In this document: one piece after another, positions 31,967 through 41,413 of the stretch
How positions within the stretch are numbered: position 1 is the stretch's first letter
How the letters are laid out: every line of letters starts with the position of its first letter
Source: Pseudomonadales bacterium
Lineage (GTDB): Bacteria > Pseudomonadota > Gammaproteobacteria > Pseudomonadales > UBA5518
DNA: 64,000 bases
Direction of reading: 5' to 3'
Assembly (NCBI GenBank): GCA_024234165.1
Contig: JACKOP010000001.1
Span: 124,001-188,000, forward strand
Position numbers and translations under genes: made by a program
The notes under the pieces: model-generated
What the model saw: only the letters and a program-made list of their open reading frames with translations
Told to the model about the DNA's origin: nothing
Database searches by the model: none

Positions 31967-33990
31967 GCGCGGTGCTGTCGCGTCGTGCGCTGGTGTGGGT
32001 GCTGTTTGCGCTGTTGCTCGCGATCGGCCCGCACGCCATGCGCCTGCCACCGTGGGTGCTGCTGGTGGGGGCGATCGCGATCGGCTGGCGTTACCGTGTG
32101 CACCAGGGAGCGTGGTCGTTCCCGGGGCGGGTCGTTCGGCTGTTGCTGGTGCTGATGGCTTTCCTGGCGGTTGGCCTGCAGTGGCACGCCTTGCACGGGC
32201 TCGAGCCGACGGTTGCGTTGCTGGTGATTGCGGCGGTGCTGAAGGCAATCGAGCTGCGCAGCCTGCGCGATTGCTTCGTGATCGTATTCGTTGCGTATTT
32301 CCTGGTCGCCTGCCAGTTGTTGTTCGAACAGGAAATGCCGTACGCAGCGTATGCGCTGCTGGCAAGCATCGGGGTCACCGCGGCGCTGGTCGCCTGCCAG
32401 CAGGGCGAGGCGGCGGCGGGTTTCCCGAATCCGCTGGCAGTGGCCGTGCGGATGCTGCTGCAGGCGCTGCCGCTGATGCTGCTGCTGTTCGTGCTGTTCC
32501 CGCGCATCGCACCGCTGTGGTCGATTCCGCGCGACAGCACGGCCGCGCGCACCGGGCCGAGTGCAACCATGTCGCCCGGAGATGTGGCGCGCCTTGGCGC
32601 GTCGCCCGAGTTGGCGTTTCGCGTGAGCTTCGACACCAGCGTGCCAGCGCCGCGCGAGCTGTACTGGCGTGGCCTGGTGTTGTCGGCGTTCGATGGCAGG
32701 CAGTGGCGCCAGGGCATGCTCGCACGCATGGAGTCCGAATTTGCATTGGGCGGTGCAGCGCATCCGGGCTTGCAGCGCGCCCGGTGGCTGCCCGGCGGTG
32801 CCAGCAGCAGCTACGAGGTGATCCTCGAACCAAGCAACCAGCCGTGGCTGTATGTGCTTGGCTATCCGACGGGCTTCGACGCGGCTTTGCGCCTTGGCAG
32901 TGATTACCGGCTGATGTACTCGCGCCCCGTGGCACAGCGGCTGCGCTACCGGGTGCAGGCCGACCTGGCGGCAACGCTCGAACCGGAACTCTCGCTCTTG
33001 CGCAGGCAGGCGGAACTGCAACTGCCGAAGGGTTTCAATCCGCGGGCACTCGCACAGGCCTCGGCATGGCGCGCGGAGACGGGTAGCGATGAGGTGTACA
33101 TAGGGCGACTGCTGCGCTGGTTTCACGACGAGGGCTTTGTGTATACGATGTCGCCGCCATTGCTCGGTCGCGACAGCGTCGACGAGTTCCTGTTCGGCGA
33201 GCGGCGCGGTTTCTGCGAGCACTACGCGAGCGCGTTCACCGTGTTGCTGCGTGCGGCCGGCATACCCGCACGCGTCGTCGTCGGCTACCAGGGCGGCGAA
33301 CGCAACCCCTGGCAGGGGTACTTGCTGGTGCATCAGTACGATGCCCATGCCTGGAGCGAGGCCTGGTTGCCCGGGCGTGGCTGGGTGCGCTTCGATCCGA
33401 CCGCAGCGGTGTCGCCCGAGCGCATCGAAGCGGGCGTTGGCGACGCGCTTGGCGCCGAGTTCCTGGCAACCAGTCCGCTCACCATCGAGCGCTATCGCAA
33501 CGTCCGCCTGCTCGGCTGGCTGCGCATGCGCTGGGACACGCTGGGTTACTACTGGGCACGGTCGGTGCTGAACTACGACGGCGAACGCCAGAGCCTCTTT
33601 CTCACCGATCTGCTTGGCCGTATCACCCCGGCACGGGTGATTGCACTCTTGCTGGGCTGTGGCGCGCTGGTCCTGCTGCTGGTTGCAGCCAGCCTGTTCG
33701 GTGTCCGGACGGCACGAGCGCGCCGCGACCCCGCGCTTGCCGCCTATCTGCGCGCCTGCGCCCGGCTGGCCGCGATCGGCATGCCACGTCAGGCAGGCGA
33801 GGCGCCGGGTGCCTACGCTGCGCGCATCGGCAGTGCCAGACCCGACCTGGCCCCTGCCTTCGCAGCAATCAGCACGCTGTTCGCCCGGCTGGCCTATGCG
33901 AACCTGGCAGAAGAAGAACGGCGTCAAGGCGAACTCCGACTGCAGGTCGAGCTTCGCGGCTTCCGGCCACGGCGTATCAGGGAGCCATGA
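31963..33990 (+). CDS. TgpA-like transglutaminase-domain membrane protein
   Basis: The 675-residue protein has several N-terminal helices (DUF3488 region, about 1-180). A periplasmic transglutaminase core holds RRGFCEHYASAFTVLLRAAG with catalytic Cys near 417, HAWSEAWLPGRGWVRFDPT with His near 461 and Asp near 477. One more helix (about 555-580, VIALLLGCGALVLLLVAASL) and a C-terminal DUF4129-like tail complete it. TgpA of P. aeruginosa is a related protein reported as important for growth. The start GTG 31963 overlaps the previous stop. Confidence 0.88.
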   Translation: MSAVLSRRALVWVLFALLLAIGPHAMRLPPWVLLVGAIAIGWRYRVHQGAWSFPGRVVRLLLVLMAFLAVGLQWHALHGLEPTVALLVIAAVLKAIELRSLRDCFVIVFVAYFLVACQLLFEQEMPYAAYALLASIGVTAALVACQQGEAAAGFPNPLAVAVRMLLQALPLMLLLFVLFPRIAPLWSIPRDSTAARTGPSATMSPGDVARLGASPELAFRVSFDTSVPAPRELYWRGLVLSAFDGRQWRQGMLARMESEFALGGAAHPGLQRARWLPGGASSSYEVILEPSNQPWLYVLGYPTGFDAALRLGSDYRLMYSRPVAQRLRYRVQADLAATLEPELSLLRRQAELQLPKGFNPRALAQASAWRAETGSDEVYIGRLLRWFHDEGFVYTMSPPLLGRDSVDEFLFGERRGFCEHYASAFTVLLRAAGIPARVVVGYQGGERNPWQGYLLVHQYDAHAWSEAWLPGRGWVRFDPTAAVSPERIEAGVGDALGAEFLATSPLTIERYRNVRLLGWLRMRWDTLGYYWARSVLNYDGERQSLFLTDLLGRITPARVIALLLGCGALVLLLVAASLFGVRTARARRDPALAAYLRACARLAAIGMPRQAGEAPGAYAARIGSARPDLAPAFAAISTLFARLAYANLAEEERRQGELRLQVELRGFRPRRIREP

Positions 33991-34043
33991 CCCACAGTTC
34001 ACGTCTCGACGTATTCGTGTCCGTTCCCGGTGTCGCACTGCTC

Positions 34044-34076
34044 ATTCGCTGCTCCGGGACGTGCGGAACAGCGAAT
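34044..34076. terminator. Hairpin between convergent tgpA-like and acnB genes
   Basis: ATTCGCTG (34044-34051) pairs with CAGCGAAT (34069-34076). After one mismatch, TCCG pairs with CGGA inside. It lies midway between two convergent stop codons and has no long T-run on either strand. It may be a bidirectional terminator. Confidence 0.5.
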
Positions 34077-34096
34077 GCTGCAGTGGGGAGTGACTG

Positions 34097-36715
34097 TTAT
34101 ACGGCTACTTCGACGATCTCGACCGCTGCGATCCGCTTGCCTTCCTCGGCACCCTGTCGGAACGACTCGATACGATCGAAATTCATGTAGCGGTAGATGT
34201 CGGCCGCCATCGAATCGATCTTGCGCGCGTACTCCATGTACTCATCGACCGTTGGCACGCGCCCCAGGATCGCCCCTACGGAGGCCAGTTCGGCCGACGT
34301 CAGGTAGACGTTCGCGCCTTCACCGAGGCGGTTCGGGAAGTTGCGTGTCGAGGTGGACAGCACCGTCGATTCAGGTGCCACGCGTGCCTGGTTGCCCATG
34401 CACAGCGAACAGCCGGGCATCTCGGTGCGCGCCCCGACGCGGCCGTAGATGTTGTAGTAGCCTTCCTCCATCAGCGTGTGCTGGTCCATGCGTGTCGGCG
34501 GTGCGATCCACATCCGCGTCGGAATCACTCCCTTGAATTTCTCGAGCAGTTTGCCCGCCGCACGGAAGTGGCCGATGTTGGTCATGCACGAGCCGAGGAA
34601 CACCTCGTCGACCTTGTCGCCGGCAACCTCGGACAGCAGGCGCGCATCGTCGGGGTCGTTCGGTGCACACACCACGGGTTCGCGCACGTCGGCAAGGTCG
34701 ATCTCGATCACCGTGGCGTATTCGGCGTCCGGGTCAGCCTGCAGCAGGGAGGGCTTGGCGAGCCATGCTTCCATCGCGCGGGCGCGCCGCTCCAGCGTAC
34801 GCGCATCACCGTAACCCTGCCCGATCATCCAGCGCAGCAGCGTGACGTTCGAGCGCAGGTATTCGGCGATGGTTTCGGGTGAAAGCCGGATCGTACAGCC
34901 GGCAGCCGAACGCTCTGCGGATGCGTCCGAAAGTTCGAAGGCCTGTTCGACGGTCAGGTTTTCGAGGCCTTCGATTTCGAGGATGCGTCCGGAGAAAACG
35001 TTTTTCTTTCCTTTCTTCTCTACCGTCAGCAAGCCTTGCCTGATCGCGTAGTAGGGAATCGCATGCACGAGGTCGCGCAGCGTGATTCCGGGTTGCATCT
35101 TGCCCTTGAAGCGCACCAGCACCGATTCCGGCATGTCGAGCGGCATCACGCCGGTTGCGGCAGCGAAGGCGACCAGGCCGGAGCCGGCCGGGAACGAGAT
35201 GCCGATCGGGAATCGCGTGTGCGAGTCGCCCCCGGTGCCGACGGTGTCGGGCAACAGCATGCGGTTCAGCCAGCTGTGGATGATGCCGTCACCGGGGCGC
35301 AGCGACACGCCACCGCGCGTCATGATGAAGTCGGGCAGCGTGTGCTGCGTCTCGATATCGACCGGCTTCGGGTACGCCGCCGTGTGACAGAAGCTCTGCA
35401 TCACCAGGTCGGCCGAGAAGCCGAGGCAGGCGAGATCCTTCAGTTCATCGCGTGTCATCGGGCCGGTGGTGTCCTGCGAACCCACCGTCGTCATGTGCGG
35501 CTCGCAATACGTACCCGGACGGATCCCGGCGACGCCGCAGGCGCGGCCGACCATCTTCTGCGCCAGCGTGTAGCCCTTGCCGGTGTCCGCTGGCTGTGGC
35601 GGTACACGGAACAGCCTGGACGGCGGCAGGTCGAGCGCCTCGCGCGCCTTGCGCGTCAGGCCACGTCCGACGATCAGGTTGATGCGCCCGCCAGCGCGTA
35701 CTTCGTCGAGCAGCACATCGGATTTCAGTTCGAAGCGCGACAGTTCTTCACCGCTGGTCGCATTGCGGATCACGCCATCGTAGGGGCGCACCTCGATCAC
35801 GTCGCCCATGTTCAGGCGTTCCACCGGCGCCTCGAAAACCAGCGCGCCGGCGTCTTCCATCGTGTTGTAGAAGATCGGTGCAACCTTGCCCCCGATGCAC
35901 ACACCGCCGCAGCGCTTGTTCGGTACGCCGGGGATGTCATCGCCGAAAAACCACAGTACCGAGTTGGTGGCCGACTTGCGGCTCGAACCGGTTCCCACGA
36001 CGTCGCCGACGAAGGCGATCGGATGACCCTTCTTCTTCAGTTCCTCGATCTGGCGGATCGGGCCGACTGCTCCGGGCTCGTCGGGCTGCAAGCCTTCACG
36101 AGCCATCTTGAACATCGCGAGCGCGTGCAGCGGGATGTCGGGGCGGCTCCAGGCATCCGGCGCCGGTGACAGGTCGTCGGTATTCGTCTCGCCGCTGACC
36201 TTGAATACCGTGGTCCGGATCGACTCGGGCACGGCCGGGCGGCTGGTGAACCACTCGCCTTCAGCCCAGGACGTCAGTACCGCGCTGGCGTGCGTATTGC
36301 CCGCCGCGTGCCGTTCGACGACATCATGGAAGGCGTCGAACATCAGCAGCGTGCCCTTGAGCTGCTCGGCAGCCAGCGGGCCGAGTTCGACGTCGTCGAG
36401 CGCTGTGACCAGGGTTTCGATGTTATAGCCACCGAGCATGCTGCCGAGCAGGCGAATCGCGTGCGCACGGTCGATCAGCGGTGAGCGGGCCTCGCGACGC
36501 ACGATCGCACTGAGAAACGCCGCTTTGACGTAAGCGGCCTCGTCGACACCGGGCGGCACACGGTTGCTGATCAGATCGACCAGGAACGCCTCTTCGCCGG
36601 CAGGCGGGTTCTCGAGCAACTCGACGAGCTGGGCGGTCCACTCGGCGCTGAGCGGCTTTGGAACGATGCCCTGGGCGGCGCGTTCGGCGACATGGCTGCG
36701 ATAGGCTTCGAGCAC
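34097..36715 (-). CDS. acnB: Aconitate hydratase B
   Basis: The enzyme isomerises citrate and isocitrate in the TCA cycle. I place the start at GTG 36715 because GAGGAA lies seven bases upstream and the protein then begins VLEAYRSHVAERAAQGI, the canonical AcnB N-terminus. With this start, the three cluster cysteines fall at residues 710 (FLGSCMTNIGHFRAAG), 769 and 772 (CSLCMGNQARV). These are the same numbers as in E. coli AcnB. The length is 872 residues (E. coli 865). The longer upstream frame lacks a ribosome site and family resemblance. A promoter-like TATACT lies at 36786-36791 on the minus strand. Confidence 0.97.
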   Translation of the reverse strand: MLEAYRSHVAERAAQGIVPKPLSAEWTAQLVELLENPPAGEEAFLVDLISNRVPPGVDEAAYVKAAFLSAIVRREARSPLIDRAHAIRLLGSMLGGYNIETLVTALDDVELGPLAAEQLKGTLLMFDAFHDVVERHAAGNTHASAVLTSWAEGEWFTSRPAVPESIRTTVFKVSGETNTDDLSPAPDAWSRPDIPLHALAMFKMAREGLQPDEPGAVGPIRQIEELKKKGHPIAFVGDVVGTGSSRKSATNSVLWFFGDDIPGVPNKRCGGVCIGGKVAPIFYNTMEDAGALVFEAPVERLNMGDVIEVRPYDGVIRNATSGEELSRFELKSDVLLDEVRAGGRINLIVGRGLTRKAREALDLPPSRLFRVPPQPADTGKGYTLAQKMVGRACGVAGIRPGTYCEPHMTTVGSQDTTGPMTRDELKDLACLGFSADLVMQSFCHTAAYPKPVDIETQHTLPDFIMTRGGVSLRPGDGIIHSWLNRMLLPDTVGTGGDSHTRFPIGISFPAGSGLVAFAAATGVMPLDMPESVLVRFKGKMQPGITLRDLVHAIPYYAIRQGLLTVEKKGKKNVFSGRILEIEGLENLTVEQAFELSDASAERSAAGCTIRLSPETIAEYLRSNVTLLRWMIGQGYGDARTLERRARAMEAWLAKPSLLQADPDAEYATVIEIDLADVREPVVCAPNDPDDARLLSEVAGDKVDEVFLGSCMTNIGHFRAAGKLLEKFKGVIPTRMWIAPPTRMDQHTLMEEGYYNIYGRVGARTEMPGCSLCMGNQARVAPESTVLSTSTRNFPNRLGEGANVYLTSAELASVGAILGRVPTVDEYMEYARKIDSMAADIYRYMNFDRIESFRQGAEEGKRIAAVEIVEVAV

Positions 36716-36785
36716 GGCAGGTTTCCTCGATCGATGCATCGGATGGTGGGGTTTGCTGCGCCTGGGCGCGGCAAATCGGGCCCGC

Positions 36786-36815
36786 AGTATAGAGGATGCA
36801 GCGGGTGCAGTTGAA
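36786..36815 (-). promoter_or_regulatory. Possible acnB promoter
   Basis: On the minus strand TTCAAC (36815-36810) and TATACT (36791-36786) are spaced by 18 bp and lie about 70 bp upstream of the GTG at 36715. Confidence 0.35.
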
Positions 36816-36910
36816 TCGCCGGATGCCCGGCATAAGGTCTGGAAATGGCGCGGTGCAGAGCGTGTCGCAAAACATTGCGCGGCGTGTGACGAGGCCTTTG
36901 GCGTCATCCT

Positions 36911-37666
36911 TCACGGCAGGGTCCAGCGTTCGCAGGACGGTGCTTGCGCGTCGATGTCGAAATCGAGCAACTGCGCTTCGCCGCCCGCGGGCCAGTGCAC
37001 GTAGCGCGCGATGCTGCCGTCCCAGTCACCGAGGACCAGGCGTGTTCCGTGCGTGTGCACGTGGCGGGCCGGGCGGTGCGTATGCCCGTGAATCAGCAGT
37101 CGCGCATGGTGGGCCAGCAGTGCGTCGTCGACCGTGGCGGGCACGACGTCGAGCAGGGGCGTGGGTTTGGCCGCGGTATGCGTGCGACTGCTGCGGCGAA
37201 GCCGGGCTGCGATGCGCCGGCGAACCGCCACGGGCAGCGTCATCAGCAGCCTGCGTGTCAGCGGCGAGCGGATGAAGCGCCGGTAGCGCTGGTAGCCGTG
37301 ATCGGCACTGCACAGTGCGTCGCCGTGCGCGAGCAGCACGCGTTGCCCTTCGATGCTGCGACAACACGGGTCGGGCAGCAGCGTCGCACCGACGCGCTCG
37401 GCAAAGCGCGCGCCGAGCAGCAGATCGCGGTTGCCGGGCATCAGGCAGATGCGGACTCCGGCACGCGTGCGTGCAGCCAGCGCATCGACGACGGATTGCG
37501 CGAAGCTGGACTCGTCGTCGTCACCGAGCCACGCGTCGAACAGATCGCCGAGGATGTAGAGTTCATCGCCGGGATGCGTATGGGTGGCAAGGAAACGCAT
37601 GAACGCCTGGCGGCTCGCCGGGCGTTCCGTGCCGAGGTGCAGGTCCGAGATGAACAGCCGGTTCAT
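36911..37666 (-). CDS. lpxH: UDP-2,3-diacylglucosamine diphosphatase
   Basis: The 251-residue metallophosphoesterase hydrolyses UDP-diacylglucosamine to lipid X in lipid A synthesis. Metal ligands are visible in FISDLHLGTERP, ILGDLFDAWLGDD, MPGNRDLLLG, LAHGD and HGHTHRPARH. Length is a little above E. coli LpxH (240). ATG 37666 begins MNRLFISDLHLG. It is 14 bp downstream of ppiB on the same strand, so the two probably form an operon. Confidence 0.95.
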   Translation of the reverse strand: MNRLFISDLHLGTERPASRQAFMRFLATHTHPGDELYILGDLFDAWLGDDDESSFAQSVVDALAARTRAGVRICLMPGNRDLLLGARFAERVGATLLPDPCCRSIEGQRVLLAHGDALCSADHGYQRYRRFIRSPLTRRLLMTLPVAVRRRIAARLRRSSRTHTAAKPTPLLDVVPATVDDALLAHHARLLIHGHTHRPARHVHTHGTRLVLGDWDGSIARYVHWPAGGEAQLLDFDIDAQAPSCERWTLP

Positions 37667-37680
37667 CTGCGGGGCAGGAT

Positions 37681-38172
37681 TCAAGCGATGCTGACGCGCT
37701 CGATCGTGATGGTTTCGCGCGGCACGTCCTGGTGATAGCCGCGATTGCCGGTAGCCACCTCGCGAATCCGGTCGACCACGTCCATGCCTGCGGTGACCTG
37801 TCCGAATACCGCGTAGCCCCAGCCTTGCGGGGTCGGCGCGCTGTGATCCAGAAACTTGTTGTCGGCAACGTTGATGAAGAACTGGGCCGTGGCCGAGTGC
37901 GGGTCGTTGGTGCGTGCCATCGCGATCGTGCCGGACTTGTTCTTCAGTCCGTTGTTCGCCTCGTTCCCGATCGGTGCACGCGTGCCTTTCTGTTCCAGAT
38001 CCGCAGTCAACCCGCCACCCTGGATCATGAAGCCGTCGATCACGCGGTGAAATACGGTGCCGTCGTAGAAGCCGTCGCGCGCGTACTGCAGAAAGTTCTC
38101 GACCGTCTGCGGCGCCTTTTCCGCGTCGAGTTCGAGAGTGATATCGCCCATGGATGTGTGCAGAGTGACCAT
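37681..38172 (-). CDS. ppiB: Cyclophilin-type peptidyl-prolyl isomerase, cytoplasmic
   Basis: The 163-residue protein is a single cyclophilin domain: MVTLHTSMGDITLELDAEKA, VFHRVIDGFMIQGGG, SATAQFFINVADN and GWGYAVFGQVTAGMDVVD. There is no signal peptide, so it is cytoplasmic. I chose ATG 38172 for the canonical N-terminus; ATG 38184 is possible. It is divergent from glnS and upstream of lpxH, as in Pseudomonas. Confidence 0.93.
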   Translation of the reverse strand: MVTLHTSMGDITLELDAEKAPQTVENFLQYARDGFYDGTVFHRVIDGFMIQGGGLTADLEQKGTRAPIGNEANNGLKNKSGTIAMARTNDPHSATAQFFINVADNKFLDHSAPTPQGWGYAVFGQVTAGMDVVDRIREVATGNRGYHQDVPRETITIERVSIA

Positions 38173-38216
38173 TGTCGTACCGTTCATGAAAAGAGCGGCA
38201 ATCATATCGGGTTTTG

Positions 38217-38245
38217 TTTCGGCCACCTACCCCGGCGGGTATAAT
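38217..38245 (+). promoter_or_regulatory. Probable glnS promoter
   Basis: A consensus -10 TATAAT (38240-38245) has a poor -35 (TTTCGG, 38217-38222) at 17 bp. The -10 is largely in the loop of an inverted repeat, CCGGCG (38232-38237) and CGCCGG (38246-38251). Confidence 0.55.
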
Positions 38246-38282
38246 CGCCGGCCACAAATTTTGCCGTAGATCCGTGGTTTCG

Positions 38283-39962
38283 ATGAGTGAATCCCAGCGT
38301 GTTTCGAACTTCCTGCGCACCATCATCCGCGACGACCTGGAGTCGGGCCGGGTGCCTGCGGTGCTCACGCGTTTCCCGCCGGAGCCGAACGGTTACCTGC
38401 ACATCGGACACGCGAAATCGATCTGCGTGAACTTCGGACTTGCCGAGGAATTCGGTGGACGCTGCAACTTGCGCTTCGACGATACCAACCCGGCGACCGA
38501 GGACAGCGAATACGTCGAGGCGATCATTCGCGATGTGCAATGGCTGGGTTTCGCGTGGAACGGCGAGGTGCGTTATGCCAGCGATTATTTCGGGACGCTC
38601 TACGAATGGGCACAGCACCTGGTGCGCAACGGTCTCGCCTACGTCTGCGAACTCGACCCGGAGCAGATGCGACTCTACCGGGGGACGCTGACCGAACCCG
38701 GGCGCGACAGTCCGTACCGTGATCGTCCGTCTGCGGCGAGCCTGGCGCTGCTCGAGCGCATGCGTGCCGGCGAAATCGAAGAAGGGCGCATGACGCTGCG
38801 GGCACGCATCGACATGAAGTCGCCGAACCTCAACCTGCGTGATCCGGTGCTCTACCGGATCAAGCACGCGGCGCATCACCGCACCGGCACGGCCTGGTGC
38901 ATCTACCCGTCCTACGATTTCGCGCACGGGCAGGAGGACGCGATCGAAAGCATCACGCACTCGATCTGCACGCTCGAGTTCGAGGACCATCGGCCGCTGT
39001 ACGACTGGTTCATCGAACACTTGCCGGTGCCCGCACAGCCACGGCAGTTCGAATTCGCACGCCTGAATCTCAGCTATACGGTCACCAGCAAGCGCAAGCT
39101 GCGTCAACTCGTCACCGAAGGCCGTGTCGATGGCTGGGACGACCCGCGCATGCCGACGCTGTCGGGCCTGCGCCGACGCGGCGTTCCGCCGGGTGCCATC
39201 CGTGACTTCGTCGAGCGCACCGGAGTCAGCCGTACCGACGGCGTGGTCGACCTCGGCATGCTCGAATACTGCATCCGCGACGAACTGGACAAGAGCGCGC
39301 CACGCGCGATGTGCGTGCTGCGGCCGCTGAAGGTCACGCTGCACAACTATCCAGCCGATCGATACGAGGAACTGACGGCGCCCGCACATCCGTCGCGCCC
39401 GGAGCTCGGACAGCGGGTGTTGCCGTTCGGGCGTGAACTGTGGATCGACCGCGAGGATTTCCGCACGGAGGCGGGCAAGGACTTCAAGCGTCTGGTCAGC
39501 GGTGGCGAGGTACGCCTGCGCAACGCCTACGTGATCCGTGCCGATGAAGTGGTTCGCGACGCTCACGGCGAGGTCGTCGAGCTGCGCTGCAGCTACGATT
39601 CCGACACACTGGGACGCAACCCGTCCGACGGGCGCAAGGTGAAGGGCGTGATCCACTGGGTCGAGGCCACGCGGGCGATCGACTGCGAGGTGCGGCTTTA
39701 CGATCGCCTGTTCCTCGACCCTCAGCCGGATGCTGCCGAGCAGGGCTTTCTGCACAACCTGAATCCGGACAGCCTGCAGGTGTTGCGCGGCTGCAAGGCC
39801 GAACCCGGACTGGCAGGACTCGCTGCAGGCAGCACCTGCCAGTTCGAACGGGAAGGCTATTTCTGCCGCGATCCCGACGCAGGAGCCGAGGGTTCGGTGG
39901 TGTTCAACCGCACGATCGGGCTGCGCGACGTGTGGTCCGGCTCGACTGCGGCGAAGGGGTAG
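38283..39962 (+). CDS. glnS: Glutaminyl-tRNA synthetase
   Basis: The 559-residue class I synthetase charges tRNA-Gln. It has RFPPEPNGYLHIGHAKSICV (HIGH motif), LRFDDTNPATED and the KMSKS-like TVTSKRKLRQLV, plus the C-terminal beta-barrel anticodon-binding region. The length is close to E. coli GlnRS (about 554). ATG 38283 begins MSESQRVSNFLRTII. cysS follows at once, the same order as in Pseudomonas. Confidence 0.97.
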   Translation: MSESQRVSNFLRTIIRDDLESGRVPAVLTRFPPEPNGYLHIGHAKSICVNFGLAEEFGGRCNLRFDDTNPATEDSEYVEAIIRDVQWLGFAWNGEVRYASDYFGTLYEWAQHLVRNGLAYVCELDPEQMRLYRGTLTEPGRDSPYRDRPSAASLALLERMRAGEIEEGRMTLRARIDMKSPNLNLRDPVLYRIKHAAHHRTGTAWCIYPSYDFAHGQEDAIESITHSICTLEFEDHRPLYDWFIEHLPVPAQPRQFEFARLNLSYTVTSKRKLRQLVTEGRVDGWDDPRMPTLSGLRRRGVPPGAIRDFVERTGVSRTDGVVDLGMLEYCIRDELDKSAPRAMCVLRPLKVTLHNYPADRYEELTAPAHPSRPELGQRVLPFGRELWIDREDFRTEAGKDFKRLVSGGEVRLRNAYVIRADEVVRDAHGEVVELRCSYDSDTLGRNPSDGRKVKGVIHWVEATRAIDCEVRLYDRLFLDPQPDAAEQGFLHNLNPDSLQVLRGCKAEPGLAGLAAGSTCQFEREGYFCRDPDAGAEGSVVFNRTIGLRDVWSGSTAAKG

Positions 39963-39966
39963 GGTG

Positions 39967-41376
39967 ATGGCGCTGCGCATTCACAATTCCATGAACCGGC
40001 GCACCGGGGAATTCCGCCCGCTGGTACCCGGTCGGATCGGGATGTACGTCTGCGGCATCACGGTCTACGACTACTGTCATATCGGGCACGCACGGCTGCT
40101 GGTTGCCTTCGACGTGGTCGCGCGCTACCTGCGCGCCAGCGGCTGGCAACTCGACTACGTGCGCAACATCACCGATATCGACGACAAGATCATCCGTCGC
40201 GCGGGTGAAAATGCCGAGACCATCGAGTCGCTCACGGAGCGCATGATCACGGCGATGCACGAGGACGAGCGCGCACTCGGCAATCTGCCGCCCGACCGGG
40301 AACCACGCGCCACGGCGCATATCGATGCCATCCTGGCGATCGTCGCGCGGCTGGTGGAATCGGGGCATGCGTATCAGGCGGCGAACGGTGATGTGTATTA
40401 CCGCGTGGCGCGCTTTGCCGGGTACGGCAAGCTGTCGGGGCGAAATCCCGACGATCTGCTGGCCGGTGCACGCGTCGAGGTCGGGGAGGACAAGGAAGAC
40501 CCGCGCGACTTCGTGCTGTGGAAGGCCGCCAAGGCGGGCGAGCCAGCGTGGGACTCGCCGTGGGGTGCCGGGCGACCTGGCTGGCACATCGAATGTTCGG
40601 CGATGTCGATGCGTTGCCTTGGCGAGACCTTCGATATTCATGGGGGCGGTCCCGACCTGATCTTTCCGCATCACGAGAACGAGATCGCACAGTCCGAAGC
40701 GGCTACCGGCAAGTGTTTTGCGAACTACTGGATGCACGTCGGACCGTTGCGCGTGGATGACGAGAAGATGTCGAAGTCGCTCGGCAACTTCTTCACGATC
40801 CGCGATGTGCTGCAGCGCCACCAGCCCGAGGTGCTGCGTTTCCTGCTGCTCGCCAGCCACTACCGCAGCCCGATGAACTACGCGGAGTCGAGCCTGCAGG
40901 CGGCGCGTCAGGCGCTGGAGCGCTTCTATGCCGCGCTGCGCGACTTCGGCGACGTCGCAGCGCTCACGCCGATGGCGATGGCGATGGCCGGCAGTGTGTA
41001 CCTCGAGCGCTTCTGCGCAGCGATGGACGACGACTTCAACACCCCGGCAGCGCTCGCGACGATGCACGAGCTCGCACGCGAACTGAATGCGGTGGCGCGC
41101 GCGGGGGACGCCGTGCAGGCGCGCCGCCTGGCCGGGGAACTGCGCGGGCTGGGTGCGATCCTCGGCCTGCTCGGTGACGATCCGCTCGCGTTTCGTCGTG
41201 GCGGAGACGGCGCAGGCGACGATGCGCCGATCGACAAGCGGGTGGCCGAGCGAGTGCAGGCCAAGAAGGCGCGGGATTTCGCGCGCGCAGACGCAATCCG
41301 GGACGAGTTGCGCGCACAGGGCATCGTGATCGAGGATACCCGCGAAGGATCGATCTGGCGTCGCGAACCGGTGTGA
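39967..41376 (+). CDS. cysS: Cysteinyl-tRNA synthetase
   Basis: The 469-residue class I synthetase has MYVCGITVYDYCHIGHAR with the zinc Cys and HIGH motif. WHIECSAMSMRCLGE and FPHHENEIAQSEA supply further zinc ligands, and DEKMSKSLGNFFTIRD is the KMSKS motif. ATG 39967 is preferred over GTG 39964 directly before it. It is four bases from the glnS stop, so the pair is co-transcribed. The gene converges on feoB. Confidence 0.97.
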   Translation: MALRIHNSMNRRTGEFRPLVPGRIGMYVCGITVYDYCHIGHARLLVAFDVVARYLRASGWQLDYVRNITDIDDKIIRRAGENAETIESLTERMITAMHEDERALGNLPPDREPRATAHIDAILAIVARLVESGHAYQAANGDVYYRVARFAGYGKLSGRNPDDLLAGARVEVGEDKEDPRDFVLWKAAKAGEPAWDSPWGAGRPGWHIECSAMSMRCLGETFDIHGGGPDLIFPHHENEIAQSEAATGKCFANYWMHVGPLRVDDEKMSKSLGNFFTIRDVLQRHQPEVLRFLLLASHYRSPMNYAESSLQAARQALERFYAALRDFGDVAALTPMAMAMAGSVYLERFCAAMDDDFNTPAALATMHELARELNAVARAGDAVQARRLAGELRGLGAILGLLGDDPLAFRRGGDGAGDDAPIDKRVAERVQAKKARDFARADAIRDELRAQGIVIEDTREGSIWRREPV

Positions 41377-41413
41377 ATTCCATGCCCCGTGCGGCGGGCG
41401 ATGCAAGCGTGAT

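Noticed and set aside
31753..34038. Long minus-strand frame opposite the TgpA-like gene
   Set aside because: The plus strand encodes a complete transglutaminase-type protein with catalytic residues; the antisense product resembles no family.
36716..36907. N-terminal extension of AcnB
   Set aside because: The GTG at 36715 has a good ribosome site and restores E. coli numbering of the three cluster cysteines; the extension contains the likely promoter.
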